Shown piece after piece: positions 26,250 through 35,330 of a DNA stretch of 64,000 nt. Source of the DNA: Natrinema amylolyticus_A. Its GTDB lineage: Archaea > Halobacteriota > Halobacteria > Halobacteriales > Natrialbaceae. The stretch is from assembly GCF_042678045.1 (NCBI RefSeq), contig NZ_JBHUDI010000001.1:248001-312000 (forward strand). Reading direction: 5' to 3'. Each line of letters begins with the position of its first letter. The first letter of the stretch is position 1. A program made the position numbers and the translations under genes. Below the pieces are notes generated by a model, which saw only the letters and a list, made by a program, of their open reading frames with translations, was not told the origin of the DNA and did not search any database.

Positions 26250-27401
26250 GTCCCCTTCCTCGAGTTCGTAATCTTCCCCCACTTCCCGATTCGACTTGGC
26301 GTTGACGGCGTGCAGGTAGCCGTCGCCGATGTCGGAGTGGACTGCGTAGGCGAGATCGACCGGCGTCGAGCCGTCGGGGAGCAAGAACGCGTCGGGTAGA
26401 ATGTTGCCGCTGCCGTCGGACCACTTCGCGGCGTCCTCGACCGGATAGGCGGTGATGTGCTCGAGCAAGTCGTAGACCGCGTAGTCGAGTGCCGCCTGGA
26501 CGCCTGTACCACCCCACTCGGCCATCGTGTCCGCGAGGTCCTCGAGGGCCTCGCGCTGGGCGTCGTTGACCTCGTCGCCGATCGCGATCGTCTCGTCGCC
26601 GGGATCGTAGTCGACGAGGCCGTTATCGGCGGCCCGGCGGAGCGCGAGTTCGCCCTCGGCGGTGGTCGGAATGACGGGTTTGTCCAACTCGAGCAGGCGT
26701 TCGACGTTCTCCTCGGGCGCGATGTCGATCTTGTTCGCCGCGACGACGATCGGCTTGGTGCGCTGGCGCACGTCACGCGCGAGGGCCTCGCGGTGGTCGT
26801 CTTCCCACTGGATCGGGTCGTCGGGGTAATCCAGATCGCGGAGGACGATCGCGATCTGTTTCGGCGAGGCACCAAAGCCCGAGAGCATGTCCGCCAGCGC
26901 GTCGTCGATGTCGAAGTCGGGCGAGCGGGACTTGCGCTCGACGGACTCCCAGTTGCGCTCGACGATCCCTGCCAGCCAGAGGTCCATCTCCTCCTCGATG
27001 AAGTCGATGTCCTCGAGCGGGTCGTGCTCGCCGATGTCGACCGGTTCGCCCTTCTCGTTCGTGCCGCCGGAGGCGTCGACGACGTTGACGATGACGTCGG
27101 CGTTCGTCAGTTCGTCCAGGAACTGATTGCCCAGCCCCTTTCCTTCGTGGGCACCCGGGACGAGCCCCGCCACGTCCAAGAGTTCGATCGGGACGTAGCG
27201 CTTGCCGTCCCTGCAGTTGTCGGCGTTACAGCGCTCGTCGCGCTCGAGGCAGGGACACTCGGTCCGGACGTAGCTGACGCCGCGGTTGGCGTCGATCGTC
27301 GTGAAGGGATAGTTGGCGACGTCTACATCCGCCATCGTCGCCGCCGTGTAGAACGTGGACTTGCCGGCGTTTGGCTTCCCGGCAAGCGCGATCGAAAGCA
27401 T
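26223..27401 (-). CDS. ychF: YchF/OLA1-type P-loop nucleotidase
   Basis: A 392-residue Obg-family protein. The P-loop is GKPNAGKST (residues 8-16), followed by FTTIDANRGV, the G3 LLDVAGLVPGAHEG, and VVAANKIDI (G4 region). The last 70 residues form a TGS domain ending EEGDVIKIVSTN. Members hydrolyse ATP or GTP and bind ribosomes. Archaeal forms of this length are typical. The last eight codons are duplicated 400 bp downstream. Confidence 0.93.
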   Translation of the reverse strand: MLSIALAGKPNAGKSTFYTAATMADVDVANYPFTTIDANRGVSYVRTECPCLERDERCNADNCRDGKRYVPIELLDVAGLVPGAHEGKGLGNQFLDELTNADVIVNVVDASGGTNEKGEPVDIGEHDPLEDIDFIEEEMDLWLAGIVERNWESVERKSRSPDFDIDDALADMLSGFGASPKQIAIVLRDLDYPDDPIQWEDDHREALARDVRQRTKPIVVAANKIDIAPEENVERLLELDKPVIPTTAEGELALRRAADNGLVDYDPGDETIAIGDEVNDAQREALEDLADTMAEWGGTGVQAALDYAVYDLLEHITAYPVEDAAKWSDGSGNILPDAFLLPDGSTPVDLAYAVHSDIGDGYLHAVNAKSNREVGEDYELEEGDVIKIVSTN

Positions 27402-27494
27402 GGCTCAGCGTAGCAGGGTCCGGGAAAACTACCTTTCGATTCCGACGATGGCGGCCGGCTCGAGCGAGCGGGCCGCGCGCTCGGTGCGCTTCGC

Positions 27495-28226
27495 CTAGAG
27501 CTCGACGGCCATCATCACTTCGTCGACGTACTCGCCGGCGAGTTTGTAGTGATCCTCGCGGACCGCTTCAGTCTCCCAGCCGTGGCTCTCGAGGAATTCG
27601 ATCGCCTCCTCGTTGGAGGAGGGCACGCTCTGGTAGACTTTCTCGTAGCCGTTGGTGGCGGCCCACTCGAGGCCGCGCGAAAGGAGGTGTGAGCCAACAC
27701 CGTGACCGCGGTACTCCTCGATGACGCCTACAGTGAGTTCGGCGGTGTGGCTCAGTTTTTCGAGTTCCGGCGCGTGGAGGTGGACCCAGCCGACAACGTC
27801 ATCGTCGACGGTCGCGACGAAGAACATCCGCGACTCGATCTCGTTGTGTCGGAGTAAGGCGCTCTCGTGGTCGATTTCGTCGGCGACGGTCTCGGCGACG
27901 ATGTAGGTTTTCTCCTCGGCGACCTGTCTGATCGCCCCGACGATCCCTGTCAGATCCTCCTGACGCGCCGGCCGAATGTGGAACTCGAGGTCCTCGTCGA
28001 CGTACTCCTCCTCCGTGCCCGCCTCGAGCGCGACCCTGAGCGTTCCCTCTTCCTCCTCGAGTCGCCCGTCTCGCTTGAGGATCGCGATGTGATGGCGGAA
28101 ACCGCCGGGATCGAGGCCGAGTTGTTTTCGCGTCTCTTCCGGATCGACTGCCCCGCGCCGTTCGACGTACTCGTAGATCTGTTTCCGGTCTACGTGACCG
28201 AACTCGAGTGTCTCTGTCGTGTCCAT
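27495..28226 (-). CDS. GNAT acetyltransferase with N-terminal winged helix
   Basis: A 243-residue protein. Residues 1-70 form a small HTH (VDRKQIYEYVERRGAVDPEE, GFRHHIAILKRDG). Residues 85-243 form a GNAT domain: FHIRPARQEDLTGIVGAIR, FVATVDDDVVGWVHLHAP, the acetyl-CoA motif EEYRGHGVGSHLLSRGLEWA, and SSNEEAIEFLESHGW. This two-domain layout is common in haloarchaea. The ATG at 28226 is 25 nt behind a TATA-like box at 28247-28255, so it is probably leaderless. The substrate is unknown. Confidence 0.87.
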   Translation of the reverse strand: MDTTETLEFGHVDRKQIYEYVERRGAVDPEETRKQLGLDPGGFRHHIAILKRDGRLEEEEGTLRVALEAGTEEEYVDEDLEFHIRPARQEDLTGIVGAIRQVAEEKTYIVAETVADEIDHESALLRHNEIESRMFFVATVDDDVVGWVHLHAPELEKLSHTAELTVGVIEEYRGHGVGSHLLSRGLEWAATNGYEKVYQSVPSSNEEAIEFLESHGWETEAVREDHYKLAGEYVDEVMMAVEL

Positions 28227-28246
28227 GAGGGGCGGTACCACAACCC

Positions 28247-28255
28247 AATACTTAA
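28247..28255 (-). promoter_or_regulatory. TATA box for the GNAT gene
   Basis: TTAAGTATT on the minus strand, 25 nt before the ATG at 28226. This spacing supports a leaderless start and rules out the longer frame to 28325. Confidence 0.5.
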
Positions 28256-28447
28256 CGCTTGGCCGAATCGATCCCGTCCACGCCACGACGGACAGAGAAC
28301 GCTCCGGTACCGGATCGTGGGGCATCGACCCGACACTGCCCTTAAGACGACAACTGGTACAGCCCAGCGGCCTTCCACCGGCAGGTCATCGGCTAAAATG
28401 CGCGAGATGTCGCTCTCAGGATTTGAGGCGTGCATCTCGCGGTCCCT

Positions 28448-28897
28448 ATGATCGGCTCGAACCTGGTTGGTGCTGGCTGTGCGCTCGCCCTCGCCCTCGC
28501 GGTCGGCTTGGTGGCCCACGAGTGGGCACACGCGACGGTCCTTCGGCTCGCCGGGGTCGACTACGCCATCTCTTATCTTCCCGGCCGATCAGACGGGCTC
28601 GTAGCGCTGATGGCGACCCACCCGTGGGCCGTCGTCTTCCCCCAACCGACCGGGGACGAACCCGCCTGGATCCTCCGCCTCGCTGCGCTCGCACCCGCTG
28701 TGCTCGCTATCCCCGTCTTCGGACTTGGGTTGGCCGGCTACGTGACGACCGACACGCCGGTCGTCGCTGCCGCGGCCATCGGCTGGCTCGCCTGTGCGCT
28801 CCCCAGTCCACAGGACTTTTCGGTCGTGTTCTACGCCGGCCGGCTCCTCGAGCGCACCCGTGACTCGAACACGGAGATCCTCTCCCGCGCCGACTGA
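28448..28897 (+). CDS. Membrane protein with HExxH metalloprotease-like motif
   Basis: A 149-residue polytopic membrane protein. Its first helix runs into VAHEWAHATVLRLAGVDY; HEWAH is an HExxH zinc motif at the end of a membrane segment, as in site-2-protease/M50-like or DUF3267-type proteins. Two more hydrophobic segments follow (LAALAPAVLAIPVFGLG and VAAAAIGWLACAL), and PSPQDFSVVFYAGRL near the end may supply the NPDG-like third ligand. The ATG at 28448 is preferred to a GTG at 28430. Proteolysis is an inference from the motif. Confidence 0.6.
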   Translation: MIGSNLVGAGCALALALAVGLVAHEWAHATVLRLAGVDYAISYLPGRSDGLVALMATHPWAVVFPQPTGDEPAWILRLAALAPAVLAIPVFGLGLAGYVTTDTPVVAAAAIGWLACALPSPQDFSVVFYAGRLLERTRDSNTEILSRAD

Positions 28898-29023
28898 CGG
28901 TCGTCGTTCGGTCGCCGTGTTCGACACGAATGCGCGTCGCTCGTACGAACTCCTGACAATCCGTGCCGGCGTGACTACCGGGCGGCTCGCGGTCGCGCCG
29001 ATACCTCGAGATATCGGCCCGTA

Positions 29024-29605
29024 TCAGTCGCTCCGATCGCGATCGAGCGTGCCAGTCGACCACACGTGAGCGCCCGTAACGATCGCGAACGCGACGAGGA
29101 CGACCCACGCGCCGACGCGTTCGGAGATCGGAACGATCCCTGCAGCAATCGCCGCGAGACCCAGCCCGCAGCAGACGATCGTTCCTGCGTAGCGCCGTGG
29201 CCACCGGTCGCGCGACGGTGATCGAGACGGTGGCTCGAGATACGGATACAGCCGTTCGGCACGCGGCGTTGGCTCGACCCAGCCACGGTCCTTGTCGTAG
29301 TCGACGACGCCGTGGTTGTCGAGTTTCGGGAGATGTGACTGATACAGCGAGATGTAGACCCGCTGGCGTTCGTCGGAACGCAGCTCGTCGATGGTCGTCT
29401 CCTGTTCCCAGGCGGCGACCTGTTCGGCGAGTTCGCGTAACCGAACGCGGCCGTCAGCGGTCTGAAGGTATCGAAGCACGTCCCGCCGGCGCTGTGTCTG
29501 AAGCAGATGGTAAATCTCATCGAGAGAAAGCGTCGACGCACGGTCGATCGTCTCGGACGCTCGCGACGATTCACCGACGGCATCCGTCCGACTACGTCCG
29601 ATCAC
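29024..29605 (-). CDS. DUF7344-type membrane-anchored winged-helix protein
   Basis: A 193-residue protein. LSLDEIYHLLQTQRRRDVLR starts a winged helix typical of haloarchaeal DUF7344 regulators, continuing YISLYQSHLPKLDNHGVVDY. Two C-terminal membrane helices (GTIVCCGLGLAAIAAGIVP and AWVVLVAFAIVTGAHVW) anchor it. The GTG at 29605 is favoured because TTTATT near 29640-29647 is placed as its TATA box. It may sense the membrane and regulate transcription; targets are unknown. Confidence 0.72.
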   Translation of the reverse strand: MIGRSRTDAVGESSRASETIDRASTLSLDEIYHLLQTQRRRDVLRYLQTADGRVRLRELAEQVAAWEQETTIDELRSDERQRVYISLYQSHLPKLDNHGVVDYDKDRGWVEPTPRAERLYPYLEPPSRSPSRDRWPRRYAGTIVCCGLGLAAIAAGIVPISERVGAWVVLVAFAIVTGAHVWSTGTLDRDRSD

Positions 29606-30049
29606 GTGGATTCCCGGCCGACAGTATTCTCGGTCAACAAATAAAACTACGCACTCGGTCGATCGTGAGTCCGGATTTCCGGTGAAAACGCTGGAGACGG
29701 GCCGTAAGACGACCCGTGATGCGTCCAACAGCGACGCGATCACACAGCCACGAGTGATCGCGGATCGTGATTGAGCATGGGATGATCCACCGATACGCAC
29801 CGCGATCGTCGGTGTCCGAGCGGTCGGCACCACGCCGACATCCGATTATGGATTCGTCCAGTAATAAATTTACTCACTAGGGCAATTATGCCGTTTCGCC
29901 CATAGTATAGAACGTACGTGCGAATTGAACACTAATAAGTGTGTGAAGATCAGAATCTCTTCGAGAGCAGATTCAGCAATGTCGATACGCGACTGCGACG
30001 GGGATCAGGGCGTCCAATCTCGCGCAGCGACACCACACGCCGGCTACGA
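29606..30049. other. Intergenic region, two leftward genes
   Basis: 444 bases with the TATA box of the DUF7344 gene at its left end and AT-rich sequence at 29850-29960. No additional gene, RNA or clear repeat was found. Confidence 0.3.
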
Positions 30050-30748
30050 TCACCGATCGATCTCTATCGGTGCCGTTCGCTCGGACAGTTCGGCGCTGAC
30101 GAGGGCGGCGTGACTTCGCCGGAGCCGTTCGGAGAGCGCCTGATGTGAAATGTCCAGTTCCGCGGCTAACTCCTTGAGTGTCACTCCCCTCGGGACGTCG
30201 AAATAGCCGAGTTCGTGGGCCTTGCAGATCGTCTCGTACTGGGTCTCTGTCAGGGGCGTCTGTGCCCGCGCGAGGTCGTCGACGCCGCTAATCCGGACGA
30301 CGGCGGCCTGGAAGTCGTACTGCTCGAGTAACCCGTGGCACGCCGACACCGATTCACGGTCGTGAAAGAGTAACTTCACTACCCATCGCCCGTCGGCCCC
30401 GCGAGCCGTCAGGATCGCGCCATCGTTCTCGGTGACGATCTGTTCGAAGAGTTTCACGCCGTCCCCAAACTCGAGTCGAAACAGCCAGCGATCGTTCTGG
30501 CCGGCTACCGCGCTCTCATCCGTCGTGGAGCGCTCATCGTCGTCGGCGACGCTCGCGACGACCTCGACCGAGGGATCCGCCTCGAGCTCCTGTTTGACCG
30601 TCTCGTGATCCGGCCCGTTCGTCCAGACGAGCGGTGCCGATCCGCCGATCATTCCACCGACCTGAAACTCGAACGTCGACACTCGATCGAACGCCCGGGC
30701 GAAGCCGAGTCGCGCAGCCGGAATCTCGAGTTCGACGACTGTGGTCAT
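30050..30748 (-). CDS. Bat-type HTH-10 domain regulator
   Basis: A 232-residue protein of the bacterio-opsin-activator-like class. The first 150 residues form the haloarchaeal sensor half (VELEIPAARLGFARAFDRV, WLFRLEFGDGVKLFEQIV). The C-terminal HTH-10 domain has LTETQYETICKAHELGYFDV, PRGVTLKELAAELDISHQAL and SERLRRSH. The ATG at 30748 (MTTVVELEIP) is the family's usual start. It is a transcription factor; its signal and targets are unknown. Confidence 0.88.
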   Translation of the reverse strand: MTTVVELEIPAARLGFARAFDRVSTFEFQVGGMIGGSAPLVWTNGPDHETVKQELEADPSVEVVASVADDDERSTTDESAVAGQNDRWLFRLEFGDGVKLFEQIVTENDGAILTARGADGRWVVKLLFHDRESVSACHGLLEQYDFQAAVVRISGVDDLARAQTPLTETQYETICKAHELGYFDVPRGVTLKELAAELDISHQALSERLRRSHAALVSAELSERTAPIEIDR

Positions 30749-31109
30749 CACCGAAGCCCACCACGAAGACGTATAGACGGATTTGGTTTCCGGTAGCCTT
30801 TCCCGCCACCCAATTCCGACGACTATCAATTCAGCGTGATTCTTCACTAGAGTAATTACTTCCAGTTGAAGTTTCCGCGGCGACAGTTCACCGGGGATAC
30901 CCGGCAGTGGCGCGTATCCGGCAGCGAACTGGATCTGACGCTATCAGCCCCGAGACGACACAAGTGGGCAGCGTCTCGACAACTATTTTCACATCCTGTA
31001 ATTATCGGTCACTTACAAGTAGCCCCGTATCCTTGGACTAGATGGCCAACGAAAAAATTTGGCTGACAGGGAATACAGGCCGTGCGGCGTTTCTTCTTCG
31101 CGACCGATC
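30749..31109. other. Intergenic region between regulator and mutY
   Basis: About 360 bases containing the promoter region of the HTH-10 gene (AT-rich near 30843-30860) and the 3' flank of mutY. No gene or structured repeat is supported. Confidence 0.3.
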
Positions 31110-32033
31110 TTATCGGTGCAGCCGTGCGACGAGAGCACCCCCATCGTGGTCGAGTTCGACCAGCCCATCCGACTCGAGATCAGTGAGCAGTCCCTCGAGC
31201 CACTCGCGGCCGTACTCGCCGTTGGGGGTGTAGTCGACACGGATGCGATGGCCCAGCGCGTCGAGTTCGAGTTCATCGTACTCCCGGAGCGTGGCGATCA
31301 CGCGGCCCCGAAACTGTCGACGGCTCCCTTCGAAACTCGGCTGCGTGGGGACGTCGGGAGCGGTGAAATCACCGCTTGCGTAGGCACTGCACCACTCGCG
31401 CCACGGACAGCCCGCCTCGTCGCATTTGGGGGTCTGCTCGCAGGCGACCCCACCGAGTTCCATGATCGCGTTGTTCCAGACCCGCGAGCGCCCAGTGGGC
31501 ATGAGGCCGCTCGCGGCGTCCTCGAAGGTTGCGTCGTCGTCCGGAACATCGAAGGCGCGGTAGAGCACGCGTTTCACGTTCGTGTCGACGACCGCGTCGC
31601 CGTTGTTGAACGCGAAACTCGCCACCGCGTTGGCGGTGTAGGGCCCAACGCCCATCAGCTCCTGAAGCTCGTCGGGCGTGGCCGGGAACTCCCCGCGGTA
31701 CTCCTCTTCGACCTGACGGGCCGCCTCGTGGAGGTACTTCGCCCGGTTGTTGTAGCCCAGACTGTGGGCCGTCCAGAAGCTCACGACGTCCGCTCGATCT
31801 GCGTCGGCCAGGTCGGCGGTCGTCGGCCAGCGCTCGAGAAACGCTTCCCAGGCCTCGACGACGCGGCCGAGCTGGGTCTGTTGGCTCATGACCTCGCTGA
31901 CGAGGATCGCGTAGGGATTGTCGATCCGCCGCCACGGAAAGTCGCGGTGGTCGGCCTCGTACCACGCGATCAGCGTCTCACGAACGGCCTCGAGATCATC
32001 GGGCAACGACCACTCCTGAGCCTCTGCTGTCAT
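31110..32033 (-). CDS. mutY: A/G-specific adenine DNA glycosylase
   Basis: A 307-residue HhH-GPD enzyme that removes adenine opposite 8-oxoguanine. It has DFPWRRIDNPYAILVSEVM, the HhH LQELMGVGPYTANAVASFAF with catalytic Asp in VVDTNVKRVL, and the [4Fe-4S] loop CEQTPKCDEAGCPWREWC. The C-terminal region after about 225 lacks an obvious full NUDIX-like domain and instead is a short helical/winged tail (FRGRVIATLREYDELELD), as in other haloarchaeal MutY proteins. Confidence 0.92.
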   Translation of the reverse strand: MTAEAQEWSLPDDLEAVRETLIAWYEADHRDFPWRRIDNPYAILVSEVMSQQTQLGRVVEAWEAFLERWPTTADLADADRADVVSFWTAHSLGYNNRAKYLHEAARQVEEEYRGEFPATPDELQELMGVGPYTANAVASFAFNNGDAVVDTNVKRVLYRAFDVPDDDATFEDAASGLMPTGRSRVWNNAIMELGGVACEQTPKCDEAGCPWREWCSAYASGDFTAPDVPTQPSFEGSRRQFRGRVIATLREYDELELDALGHRIRVDYTPNGEYGREWLEGLLTDLESDGLVELDHDGGALVARLHR

Positions 32034-32135
32034 CGACGGGGGTTGGGTTGTCGGCTGTAAGTGGGTGTCGCAATGCGTCGACCCGGATTCGACGCTTCCC
32101 CGTGATTTTTCTATCGAACGTCATATATCACGACC

Positions 32136-32405
32136 ATGTCCTCGCGATCGCTCGGTCCGACGCTGATCGCCGTCGGCTTCGGGATCATCGTCATCCCGTT
32201 TCTCGTCATGTTCGTCCTGGCGATCGGTCCCCTCGGGTGGGCCCTCCTCGGCGGCGCCGTCATTGTTCTCGGGATCGTCGTCTCGCTACGGGAATCGACC
32301 GGATACGGGGACGTCAACCGCACCAATCGAACGAACTGCGACGACTGTGGTGCACGGATCGACGCTGACGCCGACACCTGCGAGTACTGCGGAGCTGCGC
32401 GCTGA
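32136..32405 (+). CDS. Membrane protein with C-terminal zinc ribbon, 89 aa
   Basis: Two adjacent membrane helices (TLIAVGFGIIVIPFLVMFVL and WALLGGAVIVLGIVVSL) are followed by a zinc ribbon with CDDCGARID and CEYCGAA. Proteins of this type place a small zinc domain at the cytoplasmic membrane face. No function is known. It lies in the same direction as the 107-residue gene 80 nt downstream. Confidence 0.7.
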   Translation: MSSRSLGPTLIAVGFGIIVIPFLVMFVLAIGPLGWALLGGAVIVLGIVVSLRESTGYGDVNRTNRTNCDDCGARIDADADTCEYCGAAR

Positions 32406-32485
32406 GCCGGCATACGGATTACAACACTGGTTCCGTTTGGCTCCACCACGAAAGGTCTATCCGGCCCGCTCGAGTCCCCTCCCGT

Positions 32486-32809
32486 ATGAGTCTCGACGAC
32501 CTGACCGACGACGTGACGGACTCGTATTCGAGTATCAGCGACGAACTGGCCGTCTCGCTCGACCGCGAGACGCGCAACGAACTCGCCTTGCTCGAGACGG
32601 CCCTCGAGCCCGAGGAGACCGACGAACTCGTCCGTCGGGCGATCCACATGCTCTTTCAGTCGACCGTCGACACCGGCAAACTCGATTTCCAGCTACGGAC
32701 GGCCTACGACGTAACGTACGACGAATATCTGTCCGGAATGACCTTCGAAGAGATGACCGGCGCGGACCAGTATCCGTCGATGGACGACGAGCGACGCTAC
32801 CAGTTCTGA
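32486..32809 (+). CDS. Conserved haloarchaeal protein, 107 aa
   Basis: A helical acidic protein (DDLTDDVTDSYSSISDELAV, DELVRRAIHMLFQSTVDTGK, TYDEYLSGMTFEEMTG, tail DDERRYQF). The spread of conserved-looking aromatic and acidic motifs suggests a true conserved family, but I do not know a function. Its stop codon TGA overlaps the first bases of the palindromic element at 32809. Confidence 0.7.
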   Translation: MSLDDLTDDVTDSYSSISDELAVSLDRETRNELALLETALEPEETDELVRRAIHMLFQSTVDTGKLDFQLRTAYDVTYDEYLSGMTFEEMTGADQYPSMDDERRYQF

Positions 32810-32890
32810 TACGGACTCCTGTCAGTGGGTACCGGTGGGCCCGCGACCCATCCTGCGGGCCCGCCGGGACAGCGGGAGAGCAGACCGTAT
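32809..32890. repeat. Interspersed palindromic element, copy 2
   Basis: An 82-bp imperfect palindrome from ATACGGACTCCTGTCA to GAGCAGACCGTAT. The inner stem is CCGGTGGGCCCGC / GCGGGCCCGCCGG. Relative to the copy at 40479, several stem positions are changed on both arms so that pairing is kept. The stop codon of the upstream gene is read from the junction TGATACGG. Confidence 0.85.
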
Positions 32891-32926
32891 GACACGGTCG
32901 CGGCTACTCACGAGCGGGACGCGATC

Positions 32927-32953
32927 GGTGTGACTATGTCACCACGTCACACC
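32927..32953. promoter_or_regulatory. Dyad GGTGTGAC-N11-GTCACACC upstream of a zinc microprotein
   Basis: A perfect 8+8 inverted repeat with an 11-nt spacer, about 25 nt upstream of the TATA-like AATATATACT (32975-32984) of the gene at 33035. The position suits an operator for a dimeric repressor or activator. The regulator is unknown. Confidence 0.45.
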
Positions 32954-33034
32954 CCCCTATGTGTTCTAGGCACAATATATACTTTGGCCAACATAAGAGG
33001 TGCGCTTATCAGTGCGCGATTCCTCGCGTCGCAT

Positions 33035-33163
33035 ATGGCAATCAGTCAACGCTCACCCGACGCCGACTACCGCTGTCCCGACTGTTCGGGCGTACTCACG
33101 GCCCGATACGACTCGCTCGTCTGTGACGACTGCGGCTACACGCCGCGCCACGGCGCCGACTGA
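33035..33163 (+). CDS. Zinc microprotein, 42 aa
   Basis: A 42-residue protein with two CxxC knuckles (RCPDCSGVL and VCDDCGYTP), enough for one zinc ribbon. The TATA-like AATATATACT at 32975-32984 and the dyad at 32927-32953 lie upstream. It resembles the small zinc-finger proteins known to influence growth or biofilm formation in Haloferax, but no direct homologue is claimed. Confidence 0.65.
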   Translation: MAISQRSPDADYRCPDCSGVLTARYDSLVCDDCGYTPRHGAD

Positions 33164-33303
33164 GTGAGAGACGACTCGAGAGAACCGCACAGTTACGAAG
33201 CCGAAAACAGACTTTTATCGGTCCCGTCCGACCGACCTTCTACTGCCGGACAGAACGACGTGAAGGTCGGTCGCGAATTCGTATTGACTTCTATCTGACA
33301 GTA

Positions 33304-35208
33304 TTAGTCGTCGATCGGGGCCGCACTCGAGAGTGCTTCGTCGATATCAGCCTCGGCCATCTTCTCGACCAGGGCGTCGATTACCTCTTCGCGCTTGCCG
33401 GAGACGAACTTGATCGAGCCGACGACGAGGTGACCGCCGCCGGAGACGCCGCCGCCCGCGATCTCGGCCTCGAGTTCCGAGACCATGTTGGGGATGTCGA
33501 GTCGGACGCCGTCACTGCGGAGCACGGCGAAGTCTGGACCGTAGCCGACCGTGATCACCGGGTCGCCGGTCTCCTCGATCTTGCGGTCGTGGATCTCGCC
33601 GGTAGTCTTGCCCGGCGCGGGGTAGGTAAAGCGATGGGCGTAGTTCTCGACGTCGATCCGGTAGAGGTGCGCGCCGTTCTCGAGCGTCTCGTGCTCGAGA
33701 TGGGGCATCGCGGCCTCGAGCTGCTCGTCGACTTCCTCGCGGCCGCGCTCGGCGAAGAACTCGACGAGTTCGCGGTGGCGATCTTCGTCGTCGCTGGCGA
33801 TCTGGAGCAGGTCTTGGATCAGCTGGTCGCCGGAGTTGTAGCGCAGCCAGAAGGCGGCGTAGTCGAGTGCCTCGCTGACGTCCTGTAGACGGTCCTCGTC
33901 GTAGCCCTCCTCGGCGGCGAGTTCGAGGTAGTCGTCCATCGCGTCGGCCTTCGAGCGGTCCGAAATGCCGGCGACGGCGGGAACGTGGCGAAGCTCGTCG
34001 GTGAGGTCGGGGTAGATCATCCGCGCGAGTTCGACACAGAGCATGCCCGTCGTGATCCGGTAGTCCTCGTCGTGGAGGTACGGGTTCACGTGGGCGTCGA
34101 GCAGGTCCTCGACGGCCTCGGGGTCGGGGTGGTGGTGGTCGACGACCGCGATCGGGATGTCGTAGTGGGCCAGCGTCTCGTAGGCCGGGACGTCCTCGGC
34201 CGTCGAGCCGTTGTCGAGCATGAGCAGGAGCGGCAGTTGCTGGCCGTGTTTCTCGCGGTCCTCGAGCGCGAAGTTGAGGTCGCGCGTCGCGTCTTCCATC
34301 TCGTAGAACGGCGCTTTCGCGGGCAGCCGCTTGATGAGGTGACGTGGCGCGTCTTCGTCCTCGTGAACGTCGGCAATGAAGCGCTCGAGGGCGATCTGGA
34401 CCGGCACAGCCGCACACATCCCGTCGCCGTCGGCGTGGTGGCGCACGCGAATCGGGCGGCCCTCGAGGACCGTCCGGCGGAGCAGCCGGGCGACTTCCTC
34501 CAGGCTCGGTCGCAGCTTTTCGAAGGCCGGCCAGTCGATCAGCGGTGCGACGTCGTGGGGTTCAGCACGGGCTTCGAGGGCGTCCTCGAGCCGTTCGCGA
34601 GCCTCGTCGGCGTCCTCGCCCTCGAGTTTCGAGAGGCCGTCGACTTCGACCTGGACCGAGTCTTCGCGGTGTTCGGGCGTCCCAGTGACGCGAACGACGT
34701 CGCCGATCTCGATAGCGGGATAGGCACGAACGCCAGCCTCCTCGAAGGCCGCACAGGGAACGACGCCGTTCTCGTCGGCGACGTGGAAGATCGTCGGACC
34801 GCCGGTCTGTTTGACCTGTGTCACCTCGCCCTCGAGGTGAATCTGTTCGCCGAGGTTGTCCTCGAGGCGGTGGGTGCCGGTCAGCGAGTAGTCGTGGCCG
34901 ACTTCCTCGACAGTGTAGTCGTCGATCTCGACGGGTTCGAACGCCATATCGCCGTTTTCGCGGACGCTCTCGAGTTCGACGACGAGTTCGTCGCCGACGG
35001 CGTAGGTGCCCTCGAGGACGGACTCGTGGACGAGTCCGGAGACGGAGTCAGAGAGGTCGACGAAGACGCCGTAGTCGACGATGCCGTTGATTTCGGCGAG
35101 GTATGGACGGCCTTGCTCGACATCGTCGGCGGTACAGTCAGGAGCGAGATCGTAGACGACGGAATCCCCGTCGTCTGCGCCGGGTTCCCCGGCGGAGTCA
35201 CGTGTCAT
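33304..35208 (-). CDS. DHH/RecJ-like phosphoesterase with S1 and OB domains
   Basis: A 634-residue protein. Residues 30-95 form an S1-like domain (PYLAEINGIVDYGVFVDLSD), 128-190 an OB domain (HLEGEVTQVKQTGGPTIFHV), 235-470 the DHH domain with RVRHHADGDGMCAA and IAVVDHHHPDPEA, and 540-634 a DHHA1 domain with GGGVSGGGHLVVGSIKF. This is the archaeal RecJ-like family, whose members are 5'-3' single-strand nucleases or partners of the replicative helicase. Several paralogues usually occur per genome, so the exact role is open. Confidence 0.88.
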   Translation of the reverse strand: MTRDSAGEPGADDGDSVVYDLAPDCTADDVEQGRPYLAEINGIVDYGVFVDLSDSVSGLVHESVLEGTYAVGDELVVELESVRENGDMAFEPVEIDDYTVEEVGHDYSLTGTHRLEDNLGEQIHLEGEVTQVKQTGGPTIFHVADENGVVPCAAFEEAGVRAYPAIEIGDVVRVTGTPEHREDSVQVEVDGLSKLEGEDADEARERLEDALEARAEPHDVAPLIDWPAFEKLRPSLEEVARLLRRTVLEGRPIRVRHHADGDGMCAAVPVQIALERFIADVHEDEDAPRHLIKRLPAKAPFYEMEDATRDLNFALEDREKHGQQLPLLLMLDNGSTAEDVPAYETLAHYDIPIAVVDHHHPDPEAVEDLLDAHVNPYLHDEDYRITTGMLCVELARMIYPDLTDELRHVPAVAGISDRSKADAMDDYLELAAEEGYDEDRLQDVSEALDYAAFWLRYNSGDQLIQDLLQIASDDEDRHRELVEFFAERGREEVDEQLEAAMPHLEHETLENGAHLYRIDVENYAHRFTYPAPGKTTGEIHDRKIEETGDPVITVGYGPDFAVLRSDGVRLDIPNMVSELEAEIAGGGVSGGGHLVVGSIKFVSGKREEVIDALVEKMAEADIDEALSSAAPIDD

Positions 35209-35330
35209 CTTGGTCTGCTGGTTGGAGGCGGTCGCGTATAACCCTTGTCAAGAAGGGATGTAGCTCGCGGCACCGATCTTCGATTGGTGTGAACAGTAGC
35301 TACAAGGAATCTCGTCGGGACCATCCGTGC

